The translations under genes were made by a program, and so were the position numbers. 64,000 bases of DNA from Corbicula japonica (taxonomy: Eukaryota; Mollusca; Bivalvia; Venerida; Cyrenidae), in NCBI GenBank assembly GCA_038501625.1, contig JAZAYU010000888.1, positions 62,001-126,000 on the forward strand, read 5' to 3'. Position 1 is the first letter of the stretch; every line of letters starts with the position of its first letter. Shown here piece by piece: positions 22,700-33,469 of this stretch. Under the pieces are notes generated by a model that had not been told where the DNA came from, did not search any database, and worked only from the letters and a program-made list of their open reading frames with translations.

Positions 22700-25655
22700 T
22701 AAAAAAATAAAACTGATAATAATAAACACTTGCTTTCGAAGAAATATTAACCATTTAAAAATAGTTTAATCATTACCGTAATTTTAAAGAAAACTGTATT
22801 ATATATTAATTGGAATGAAAATTGTCGATATGTTTGAAAAATACATAATTGTTTAAAAACAGTCACATAAATGAGTCATTACATAGTTTACCATAATGGT
22901 TAACTGAAAATATATTTTAAGAAATATATCATAAATTGATATATTTATATTTTATCTATTTGAATCAAACATTGTTTTAAGTTTAATCGATAGCCGTGAA
23001 TTATTGAAACGTACAAAAAGCTCACTTTAGATTATAAATATCGTTTTAATTCACTTGTCTTGGCCACAACGATGCGCGTGTGGTTTGAGTTACATAAAAC
23101 GTAAACACGGAAAGACTTACACGCGGGGTGTAAGATGACTTTCGAGCACCGGTGAAAACACGGGAAAACCCTGTTTGACTTGAAAGAATTGCCCATCTGT
23201 TACTGATGCAAAACTTTGAAGTTCTGGATATGTTTTAATAATACTGGGCTCATAAGCAGATGATTGTAATCGGCAACACTTGAGTTGTCTTTCATGAAAA
23301 TGTTCCTGAATAGAGGAACCATTGAGCCGTTGCAGGCTATTTATTTGACATTTTTAAATCAAATTCGATGTGTCCGTCACAATTCTGTTAACACCTTGTT
23401 TAGGAATGTTTTGTCTGCATTTCGAAAAAAAATGGGTTTGCTCATACTTACAATAAAACGTATGCTGTTGCGTCATATTTAATCCTAGGGTTCTTCTGAA
23501 AGTGATATGGCGGACATTAACTAAATCCGTATTACCTGCGTACAACGGCTCCTGCAGTACTACTGAATAGTAAATTTTTAAAACGTTTTTTTTTACTCGC
23601 TTCCTACTGTAAACATTTTCACCGCATTGGTTCATCAGTCTAAAAGACCATCTAGTCAGGAAAAGATCCAGGATTCGGGTAAAAGAGTTGTCGGTCCCTT
23701 GGGTGCTATGGTACTATCATTTTTCGGCCGTGTTGTTGCATCCAAAGAAAATGGAGAATCAGTCAATATTGAAAGACTTATTATATTAAGCCGATCTGCA
23801 CGTGGTTGTGAGTCTTCCACTCCCTGGCATGACGTGAAGTTTGAAGACTGTTTCAAAGGGTTATTGAGATATTGAGACGAAGCTGATTTAAATTTCACGA
23901 CCCTATGACATTGACCTAGTCAACCCAAAAACAATAGGGGTGAGCTTATCAAGGAGTTCATTCATCCTGTGACGTTTGAAGACTCTGTCAATAGACCCTT
24001 CACTAATTATGCAGACATTCGCATAAACGCTTCCGGGTGGTTAACCCACCATAGCGACTTTGAAATGCGCGTCATATGTTTGTCATTTTAACAACCGTAA
24101 TGTCGAAAATAATGAGTTTGATTTGTATCAAATTTATTTCAATGAGAAGACGTGTTTGTTATTATATTGTCCGTTTCGCATCTTTGCCGAAATCCATTCC
24201 GCTAATTCATTACGATTGTTTGTTTTTTTACCGTAGCGACCAAAATGGCGAACCGCGATTTTCTTTAATGTTCAAACAAACACTGAAATCGTCCGATTTT
24301 GTTGTTTTTCTTTTCAGACTACCATCCAAATTAATTGTTTTGATGTTTATTGATAAGGCCGTTGATAAAATGACGGCAATTAAATGACTTGCTTGTCAGA
24401 ATTGACATTGGTCGGGTGGGGTTGTGCAGCCGTTTGTTGAACAAAATATGTATATTTTGACGATGAAGCAAATATTACCGTGTATATGACCTGAACTAAC
24501 ATTTGAATCAGAAACCCTAGAGATTTTGTTAATTTCACACATTTGTCATTAAAATAGTCTTTTAAACTCTATTAGCTCTGGTTATCAGAGTCCAAAGGTG
24601 ACAATTGAAATAAAGAGCTGACTGAAGTCTTATTAAAAGTGTCAAACTTCTTATTATATCATTCCTATCTAAATAATATAAACATGTAGAATAAAAATAA
24701 GCTAGTAGTAATTCTCTCATTTAATATTTAAATATTCCAAATTATGTAAATTGATCTACATGCAGACCCAATCTGATACAGGATCAGACTCCAGTCTGGA
24801 AAATATGGGGTTAACTTTGAGTACCGATAGGAAAAATCAATTCAATGCCAAAAATATGATTATTCAATTTAGTATTAAATTAATTGAACATGCAACTGTT
24901 TAGTATATAAATCTTACTACATAAAAGCATTCCAATGGTTTGGACAGCTTATGGTAATTGTAGTTATTTTCTTAATATCCTCTAAATACAAAACAAGAAA
25001 CATATCACGAATTTTATTTGCAAGGAATTGCAATCCAAATATATAATGTTACACTAAAAGCTACCAAAACCACTTTTCATTCTTGATTTTCTTGATGTAT
25101 AGTTTTCAATCAATTCAGTTGCAAAACTGTTTAACTTGGCATAATTGTGTACTTCGTTTGTTTTTTATCATTCATAAATGTTCCAATTTTGTAACTCAAA
25201 AAATTAACATTAAAATAGCATTATGAGTCACAGTTTTTTTACACAATATAACAAATATATTATGCGTTCTTGATATTAAAGCCAAATCATGTCCAGCAAA
25301 TGCTGAGGCAACTGTGTATTATACTAGTATGGACATTTTCTTAGTTATAAAACACACATGGATATTTTGCCAAAACCTGAAAAGGTTATAATCACGGATA
25401 TTTGTAATAGTTCTATCTTAAAAATGTTTGACTTAATTCCGTTTGTATATCAATTCTGTATTCATTTGTAGAACTTTCTAAGTCCATCCAAGTTGAAAAG
25501 ATTCACTGTGACTAAAATTTGCCTGTAGTTTTAAAGGGAACTGAAAAAAAAAACACCAACACAGTACAATTATAGTATAATGTGTAAGCAATTTTAAGAC
25601 GAAAACAAAACACTTTTTAAATTACCATGTACTGACAATAACTGCATATTAACTG
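22700..25655. other. Long non-coding AT-rich interval
   Basis: Nearly 3 kb without a supportable gene. An 82-codon plus ORF (23627-23875) and its antisense partner overlap a decayed dispersed repeat whose tail ('attgagatattgagacgaag' ... 'gaccctatgacattgaccta') resembles the one at 27890-28120. A 103-codon ORF at 24076-24387 has no recognisable domain. Confidence 0.45.
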
Positions 25656-25658
25656 TGT

Positions 25659-25707
25659 GAGGAGGCTGTGTTTTCTGTGTGTAGCTATTCTTGATATGCA
25701 TATTTCA
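25659..25707 (-). repeat. Terminus of the dispersed MITE family (inverted)
   Basis: 'aggaggctgtgttttctgtg' ... 'cttgatatgcatatttca' is the reverse complement of the terminus at 18856, and closely matches that particular copy (atagctacacacagaaaacacag against ataactacactcacaaaacacag, by eye). No matching opposite end or transposase was found nearby. Confidence 0.65.
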
Positions 25708-26118
25708 CTTTCTGACATTCTATACTTAACATAATTAGCCAAACTTAAGTAGTTATTTTTACCTGTCGTGCGGAAATTGCAGAGTCTTTAAACTCTTTTT
25801 GCAATAAATGGTGTAAACGAGAACATGCTGAGCCTAATGCTCTTTCAAACTGGAAAAAAAACAAATATTCAAAATAATTGACACTCGTATATCCTTCTAT
25901 AAATGAAACATAGCTTTACTACCACCTCGACCTCATTTTAACATTCGTCATTTGAAAAAGGGTATTCAAGAATTTCACAACAAATTTGTTTTAACACCTG
26001 CTGATAAGGCTTCAAAAAATGTTATTATAGTGTGACGTATACACTATATAAATGTTCAAACTGAAGCGCTTAATAGCACTAATGCTTATACACTGACTTC
26101 TTTATCTGAGAAAAAAAA

Positions 26119-26236
26119 TGAAATATGCATATCAGGAATGGCCACATCCAGCATACACAGCCTCCCCACACAGCCAAAAAGTAGAGAGGAAAAGAGAGCA
26201 TGGTATTATAATAATTAGTTTCAAAATGGAATAGAG
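26119..26236 (+). repeat. MITE fragment inserted in the Penelope-like element
   Basis: Starts 'tgaaatatgcatatcaggaa' + 'tggccacatccagcatacac' and ends near 'ttagtttcaaaatgga'. It is the reverse complement of the right half of the copy at 45510-45737, with which it shares nearly the whole length. It splits the coding sequence of the element, so it arrived later. Confidence 0.8.
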
Positions 26237-26380
26237 TGATATTGTTACTGCACACACTCTACAAATTACAAAATTTAGAATCAGTGTTGAGCCTAAACAA
26301 GACAAAGTACCTACTATGTACTGGTTGCCTAAAATGCACAAAACACCGTACAAAGCAAGATTTATCGCTAACACTAGTTC

Positions 26381-27265
26381 TTGTACAACAAGAAAGTTAT
26401 CCGTGCTCTTAACATTTTGTCTTACAGCTATAAAGAACATGTAATTAGGTATTGCGAAACAGTTTTTGAAACTACTGGCAAAAATTTATTTTGGTCTATA
26501 AAAAATTCAAATGACGTTTTGAAGAAACTTAAATCAAATAATTTTCAGGCGTTCTGTTTGTCTACATATGATTTTTCTACATTGTATACTTCTCTCTCTC
26601 ATAATTTAATAAGAGACAAGCTAACCAGTCTCATTGAAAAAACTTTTGCTAGAGAAAATAAAACATTTATTGCTTGTAATGAACATAGGGCATTCTTTAC
26701 AGATGGTTCTTATGATAATTATACTTCATGGACCTGTCAAGACCTTATACAGGCGCTCACATTTTTATTGGATAATATTTATTTGAGATTTGGTACCTCT
26801 ATTTATAAACAAGTTATAGGCATTCCAATGGGTACTAATTGTGCACCCCTTGTTGCTGATCTGTTTTTAAACTGTTATGAAAGAGATTTTATGTTATCTC
26901 TTTCTACCGAACATCAAGATGATATTATTACACTTTTTAACAACACATCGAGGTACCTTGATGATTTATTAAATATAGATAATGACCATTTTCCATCACT
27001 GGTTAATGAGATTTATCCTAAAGAACTACAGCTTAATAAAGCGAACACTTCAGAAAAGCAAGCAAACTTTCTTGATTTAAATCTATCCATTGACAATGGT
27101 TACGTCACTACTAAATTTTATGATAAAAGAGATGATTTTAATTTTAATATAGTAAATTTTCCGTTTCTAGACGGCGATGTTCCTCGTGCAACTTCTTACG
27201 GGGTTTATATCTCACAGCTTGTTCGCTTTTCAAGAGCTTGCAACGATGTGAATGATTTCAATTAA
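26381..27265 (+). pseudogene. Penelope-like reverse transcriptase core
   Basis: Longest open segment of the element above, carrying RT palm motifs including the YLDD catalytic aspartates. Its first codons (MYNKKVIRALNILSYSY) are out of frame with the true protein, which enters at about residue 17 (YKEHVIRYCETVFETTG). The ATG at 26381 is therefore not a real start. Confidence 0.85.
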
Positions 27266-27590
27266 CGTAATCTTTGCATTACAGAAAAACTTTTAAAACA
27301 AGGTTATCGGTATCACAAATTAAGGAAAACCTTTTGCAAGTTTTATCGCCGATATCCAGATCTAATTCATTAATACAGGTGCAGTTTAAAATCACTATTT
27401 CAACAAGGTATTTCACAGCCAGTTTTTTATGGAGATTTAATTTATAAACTTAAGAAGATAAAAGGCGATGTTAATTTCTCCCGGTTATTCGTAAAAACCA
27501 TCTGCAAATTAAAAAGAAAGGTTACCAACATGATATTTTACAGCGCTCTGCAGGCCTGGTGATTAACCCATCTACATAAGCCTCTGAATT

Positions 27591-28200
27591 TTGACACTTT
27601 TCCGAAAACTTAGTGAAGTTCACAGATCCGCAACATATCTTGCTGATGCACGATTTCTCTTTTACTGGAGCATGTTAATCGATTTGACAGACACAGGTAG
27701 TCCGCATTATGATGCAAGAAAGTATCTGTTCAAATTTTCATTTGTCACATATTTGCAAATTTGATGAAAAGTCAAGTCGAAAGTGAAAGCAGTCGACCAA
27801 AGTTATTTACCCGGTCGTCATCGTTTTCCCCCCGAAAGCATGTGTGCATGCTTGAAAAAACGGACCGCAGATCATGCGAAAGGGTCTATTGGTTCTTGAG
27901 ATATTAAGCGGAAACGGATTTGACCTGTACACTCCCTGTGACCTTGACCCCTAAAACAATATTGGTTATCTACTTAATAATCCAATCATCCTGTAAAGTT
28001 TGAAAACTCGGGAAAAAAGGATCTTGCGAAATTGAGAGGAAACCAATTTGATCTTTACGGCCCTTTTGACCCAGCGACCCCTAAAACAACATGTGTCATC
28101 AAAACTGGAGCCCAGTCATCCTTTGAAGTTTAAATACTTCTGCCATAATGCATCGCGTCGCGTCAGCATGCAGTTGCTGCAAGCCCGCGAAAATAATAAA
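27591..28200. repeat. Decayed dispersed repeat with 'tgaccttgacccctaaaaca' modules
   Basis: Two to three diverged copies of a module containing 'gatattaagcggaaac', 'tgtgaccttgacccctaaaa' and 'caatcatcctgtaaagtttg' occur at about 27895-28140. A related module is found at 23860-23985. This is a common style of mollusc interspersed repeat. No coding content. Confidence 0.55.
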
Positions 28201-29050
28201 CGAATATCGATAATTTGAACGAAATAATGTTTGGCTGAAATAATAATAGATTGATATTTAGCACATAAATATATAACGATCATTATAAATAAACATTATA
28301 TTAAACATTATTTATTACGCAGAACTCGTGCATATGTTCTTTCAACGTATTTAAAACATGGATATATTTATCATAATTGATATATTTAATATTTCAGAAA
28401 TTCACTTAGCTTTATATATATATATATTTATATATTTAAATATTCATTCCACTAAAAGACTTCATCATAATTGATAGATTATCCATTTATAACATTCAAG
28501 CCACAAACATACTCGATAAAAGATTTTCTATTAAAACAATATTTAGACCACCATCATTATTAATAGATTTTCCATTTTATAATATTCACGCCGCTATTAT
28601 AATTTATAAATTTTTAAATATTCATGCTGTTTTTTGTGTTTAAATTTAAACATAATCGCATCGATGTGTCACATTATTGTTAAATTTCTATTTAATAAAC
28701 ATTTTCTTAATTGAGATATAATCGGTTTAAATATTTTTGCTGCTTTCATACATGTACTGTATTAAATTTGACCTAATTTAATGTGTTGTTTCAATAGTCA
28801 CGCAACTGGCATAATTTGTAGATTTTATATTTAAATACATGTATGCATGTTTCTATTCTATCATATTTTAAAGCTTTTTGATGTAAATATTAAACCACTC
28901 TCATTAATAACATTGTTTATATTAAAAATATTAATGCCATTTTCATGTGTGATATGTTAAATTTATTAAATGTGTGATATATTTAAATTTATTAAATGTG
29001 TGATATATTTAAATTTATTAATTGTGTGATATATTTAAATTTATTAAATC
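28200..29050. repeat. AT-rich degenerate repeats ending in a 26-bp tandem array
   Basis: From 28340 the motif 'atattca(c/t)gccgctatt' / 'ataattgata(g/t)attt' recurs irregularly. At about 28945-29048 a clean 26-base unit (tgtgtgatatatttaaattt + attaaa) is repeated four times, followed by two copies of 'aaatctaatcacaac'. A (ta)n microsatellite lies near 28415. Confidence 0.7.
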
Positions 29051-29150
29051 TAATCACAACGACATATTTATGAAATCTAATCACAACAACTTTTTACGTA
29101 AGACTGGTAATGTTAAACGGTCAAGGAGCTGTTCCGTTATTGTACAATAT

Positions 29151-29280
29151 ATAAATATCACATCCAATTGGGGGAAACAGTACGAAATGTTAACCCGAGA
29201 GACGTAATGTCAACCGAGGCGTTACCTTCTCAGAGGTTAACATTTCGTACTGTTTTCCCCAATGGGATGTGATATTTATT
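29151..29280. repeat. 130-bp inverted-repeat element
   Basis: 'ataaatatcacatccaattg' + 'ggggaaacagtacgaaatgt' on the left pairs with 'acatttcgtactgttttccc' + 'caatgggatgtgatatttat' on the right. Arms are about 45 bases around a loop of about 40 bases. It is consistent with a small foldback MITE. Confidence 0.85.
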
Positions 29281-30235
29281 TTATTACACCGAACATTTGT
29301 TTTTTATTTAGAGATCTTGACTATGACCAAATTAATTGCTTAACATTACATTAATGTAAGACGTTAATTTGAAATCGGATTTCCAAGATATTTATTTTTA
29401 AATCCACGCGAGGGTGACATGATGCTGTCACATATGTGACAGTAGCGATTATCTCCCTGTGACGTCATATGACGCTATATAGTAAACTAATCACGTGAGG
29501 TGTAATAATGTATATTTATTATATCTTCTCAGTTTCGTGATAATTTGATAAACGAATAGAAACAGGGCACTTATTAATAAGTTCACCTTTGGTCAGTGGC
29601 TTCTAATAGTGTAGACTTGCGTCCAAGATAATTAAAAACCTGATATGGAATACCAGGCTCAAATCTAAACCATCTGAATGGTTCAAATGGAGACAAGATT
29701 GAATTCGGCCAATCAGATAAGATTTTAGACAGGTCTTAAAACGGTCTCGGATCTAATCAATCTGATTGCTTAAAATTCTCCATGCGCAGTCTTCAAAATG
29801 ACCACTTGAAAGTTAGAAATCAGTGTACAAGCAAGTTAAGAACATAATTATTGTATTAATTTTGAAGATACGTTTTTTTGTTGTATTTTAGTTCGATAGT
29901 TATCAAATATATCAAAAGGAAATAAATCAATTAAATGTACATGCTCAAATTGAGTTGAGGATAAAAAACGTACATAATCACGGGCCTCCTGAAAAGACAA
30001 GTCAACACATCGAGAGTTCATAACGAAACAATTATATCGACTAAATATTTCTATATTATTAAGATAAATAGTTTTGCAGTCCGACATCGACGTGCTGTTT
30101 TCAATTTTGTTTCCTTCAGTGTTCGTGTATTATTTTATGATGCTGTTAAAACAGTAACTTTCACACTGTACAGTCATGTCTAAGCAAAATATCGCAGGGT
30201 AGTTCTTTTAATAAATAATAAGATATGCCTAGACA
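29281..30235. other. Mostly non-coding; one small minus-strand ORF of unknown status
   Basis: A 79-codon minus ORF at 29848-30087 (begins MSDCKTIYLNNIEIF) has a balanced composition more protein-like than its neighbours, but no domain I recognise and no visible splice partner. A first exon or a transposon remnant are both possible. Nothing else seen. Confidence 0.3.
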
Positions 30236-30247
30236 TATATGCAAAAT

Positions 30248-31225
30248 AGTGGCGGATCTAGCAGAGGTACGGGAGGGGGGGGGGGGGTTCGCACGAACCA
30301 CCCTAATTTCCTTTTTTTTACGTTCCGGGTGGTTCGAGGTTAGAAATTTGTGGGTGCCAATCACCATGACTGGTTTACTGAAAGAAATCGAAAATCATAT
30401 GGATGCTAGCTTGTTTAATTTGGCGACAACAAAGCGGCCTCTGTGGTGGTCTGCGTGTCAAAACTTGGACTTGCATCTTGCGCGCTCTCAATTAAAACCT
30501 GTGTATTGCCAATAAACAACTTCGCACCCTTGCACACTTGCTACTGTAGGTAGCCAATCAGCTTTTAATCAAAACAGGAAATTGTTCATAAATGGAAAAC
30601 TTAGTATAATTACACGATACATGTGTCTGCTAATCAGTCGCAGGAGCATTTAATAAATCACAGAAAAAGTGACCTTTTGCAATCGACTTTACTGTCTGCC
30701 CTTTAAAATTATACATTAATTCATATGATATATTCGCAAAACAAGAAATAAATAAAGTTTGAATGTAAAAAGGATACATGCGTTTCGGGTTTTTGCCCCT
30801 GACGACGTATTATCAAAGAGAAATGTTTTTCCTTATTGTTTCAAAATAAAGGACGAGATTACTTGATTAAAATACTTCTTATACACTAATTCAACATTTT
30901 AGACTGTTTTAAGTTTATGTAAACAAGAGGTTTTATTAATTCTGACAATTTTGACCTGACTATCATGAAAGCTGAGCGGATTAATTGCCGAATTTCCTGA
31001 TACCTAGTGCGGAAGATTCTAAATATTTTATGGTAGTTGAGCTGTTCAAAATACATGAAATACTTCTATAATGATTTTCAACTTTAAACACATAAAACAG
31101 TGAATATTACTGTAACAATCATTAAAAGTGTATATATGCTATGTTTTAGCTCAGTTACAAATAAAAGCTTTTAAAATTATGATTCGCCGTGTTAAACCCC
31201 CTTGCCGAAATCCTGGATCCGCCTC
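30248..31225. repeat. Possible ~1-kb element with inverted ends
   Basis: The left end 'ggcggatctagcagaggtac' runs into a long G-tract. The right end, read on the minus strand, is 'gaggcggatccaggatttcg' followed by 'gcaaggggg'. The shared 'ggcggatcyag' and following G-run in opposite orientation suggest the inverted ends of one non-autonomous element. No transposase ORF lies between. A 96-codon plus ORF (30225-30515) spans the G-tract and is not convincing. Confidence 0.4.
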
Positions 31226-31885
31226 GAAAAAAATTAAATAATCAACAGAAAATGAAACTTTTTTATTAACAACTTTGTACGTACCTTTACAAATACATTT
31301 CCCGCTGTGCTATAACATTGAACATCCTTCCATCTCAATAACAACGAATTAAAACACATGGTCCGAGGTTCATTTCGTATCAGATTTGTTCACAGTTTCA
31401 CACAGCATACAACGAACACACTATAACTTAACAACGTATACTATCCTATACTTTTAACCAAAGAATCTTAGCACCCAGTCCGAGGATTTACGCCAAGAAC
31501 ACCACAGTGTGCCACGGGAACACAATAACAAGTCATGAAACTTCAGTAATTTTGAAGTAAACATACTTATTTCTTTATATATGAAGAAAATCCGAAATTA
31601 TTCACAAACTGTCTTGAAAATATATATCCAAACAGTTTTATAAAATCGAAGTTTATGCTTTTTCACTGAACACATTATGGGATGTCTGTCAATACTTTTT
31701 GTTCAACATTTATGACATGAACAGTCAAAATCTGTTCATTTAAAATAAATGTTAGTCCTCACAGTGACTTAAACATGCCACAAGTTTCAAGACACAATGT
31801 ATTTATTGATGCAGCTTTAAGATTTTGAAACAAATTGCCAAATACAAGCAACAAAGCGTAGTGAATAACTTATTGTGTATGACGT
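31226..31885. other. Non-coding stretch
   Basis: AT-rich, no gene or repeat recognised. Confidence 0.45.
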
Positions 31886-31888
31886 GTT

Positions 31889-32375
31889 ATAACATTGGCT
31901 GGGAAGTCAACACTTGACCATAAATGGGGCGCGTCATGGGGGAAAATGGTTTCGTACAGCTGAGGTTAATTCTTGAAATGACGTCATACATTGGCTTGGA
32001 AGTCAACACGTGACCATAAATGGGGCGCGTCATGGGGGAAAATGGTTTCGTACAGCTGAGGTTAATTCTTGAAATGACGTCATACATTGGCTTGGAAGTC
32101 AACACGTGACCATAAATGGGGCGCGTCATGGGGAAAATGGTTTCGTACAGCTGAGGTTAATTCTTGAAATGACGTCATACATTGGCTTGGAAGTCAACAC
32201 GTGACCATAAATGGGGCGCGTCATGGGGGAAAATGGTTTCGTACAGCTGAGGTTAATTCTTGAAATGACGTCATACATTGGCTTGGAAGTCAACACGTGA
32301 CCATAAATGGGGCGCGTCATGGGGAAAAATGGTTTCGTACAGCTGAGGTTAATTCTTGAAATGACGTCATACAGT
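31889..32375. repeat. 96-bp minisatellite, five copies, with CRE and E-box motifs
   Basis: Five nearly identical copies of a 95-97-base unit. Landmarks: 'ttggcttggaagtcaacacg', 'tgaccataaatggggcgcgt', 'catgggggaaaatggtttcg', 'tacagctgaggttaattctt' and 'gaaatgacgtcataca'. Unit starts at 31991, 32087 and 32182. Each copy carries the palindromic CRE core TGACGTCA and most carry CACGTGA. Because 96 is divisible by three, open frames of 80 and 94 codons run through the minus strand as a 32-residue repeat (e.g. MTRPIYGHVLTSKPMYDVIS); I regard these as by-products. Confidence 0.95.
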
Positions 32376-33440
32376 TCAGCAGACGACATTGCAGATAATG
32401 CATTTCCCAATAAAAAAACATTCTTTAGTGAAGTTGCAGAAAAAATCGCGTCACTATGGAAAATTAACAGGTAAGCAGACGGCGTTGCTGAAAAGGCATA
32501 AAAATAACATTCTTTTGTAAAATGGTAGAAACAATCGCATAGTACTTATAAAAAAGAATAGATGCATTAAGTCCATTACAAAACATAACAACTAAAGTGT
32601 CACAAATGAAACCAGATGACATTGTTGAACTTGCATTTTGCGGTAAAAAAACAACAAAACATTTCTTAGTCAAATTAAGGAACAAAATCACACTCATGAT
32701 AAAGAATACATACATGCACGTGTAAGTTAATTTAAAACAATATCAATTAAAATGTCAAACATATTACCGGATGACATTTCTTATTAAATATACCATTCAT
32801 ATGTAAAATTTTGAAACTATTATCATTTATTAATAAAAGGTAAATGTTATAAATGGTAACAGGCAATTGTCAAAAAAGTCACCCGGTGACGGAAGAAATA
32901 TTGTCCCGTGAGGTGTCCCATATAAAGAGCTTAAGATAACAACTTGATGAGTATGACAGGGAAGAAAGGGATTCCGAAGTAAATTGTGAATCATGCAATC
33001 AACAGTTTGTTCTCAAAATGTATAATAGGAAATAGGTGAAGAGCGCTCCTCAAATAAAGGACACTGATTTGCATCAAGTCCGGTGAAATATACAGAAATC
33101 AAAAATGTCACCCGGTGATCGAAGAAATAAACCCCTTGAGGTGCCCCACAAAACGAGCTTAAGAGGAGCACTTCAAATAAATGGCACTGATTTGCTGTAC
33201 AGATGATCTTTGGAAACAGACTCTTAATGGCCGTATACTGTCGCCATAAATCGGCTAAAAAAACTCTTTAAAGGCAAAATGCGGTTCATTAAAACTTTGC
33301 AAGAATAAATGTTAGTAATGAACATGTATCTTTATTTTACATACGTTAAATATTAGAACAGTGAAGCAAAGAATCTAGACAGAAACAATCCATATTCTAC
33401 TATTTATTTTCAAACAAAAGCAAAACAAAACACACGATCA
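32376..33440. repeat. Non-coding; two diverged copies of a ~230-bp repeat
   Basis: The block 'gtcacccggtgacggaagaa' + 'atattgtcccgtgaggtgtc' near 32877 recurs near 33107 as 'gtcacccggtgatcgaagaa' + 'ataaaccccttgaggtgccc'. Both are followed by a 'gagcttaag' motif and by 'aaataaa(g/t)g(g/a)cactgatttgc'. A further fragment lies at about 38797-38835. No gene seen. Confidence 0.6.
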
Positions 33441-33469
33441 ATGGTGATGTGCTGTTGCCCTCTGCAGGA

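Larger units (their letters stand above)
25915..27590 (+). mobile_element. Penelope-like retroelement remnant (Naiad-type reverse transcriptase)
   Basis: A broken plus-strand RT. Upstream, 25915-26110 reads 'IQEFHNKFVLTPADKASKNV' and onwards to an in-frame TGA. A MITE fragment interrupts at 26119. Coding resumes at about 26280 (VPTMYWLPKMHKTPYKARFI), shifts frame near 26425 and runs on as the 294-codon ORF 26381-27265. Core motifs there: YDFSTLY (residues 63-69), GIPMGTNCAPLVADLF (147-162), catalytic YLDD (192-195) and FLDLNLSIDNG. Coding-like sequence continues after the stop (LLKQGYRYHKLRKTFCKFYR) to about 27590. This RT type with 'STYDFSTLYT' and 'GIPMGTNCAP' is what I recall for the bivalve- and cnidarian-rich Penelope-like group called Naiad. 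No GIY-YIG endonuclease is visible on either side. Dead copy. Confidence 0.85.

Noticed and set aside
18856..25707. A single 6.9-kb DNA transposon bounded by matching inverted ends
   Set aside because: The two ends are similar and in opposite orientation, but no transposase ORF or target-site duplication was found, and single ends of the same family lie elsewhere in the window.
26132..26440. 102-codon minus ORF as a membrane protein
   Set aside because: It spans the MITE fragment and the antisense of the Penelope-like RT; the hydrophobic residues come from those sequences.
31887..32410. 80- and 94-codon minus-strand ORFs as a 32-residue repeat protein
   Set aside because: They are produced by the 96-bp minisatellite; one missing G in a unit shifts the frame between them.
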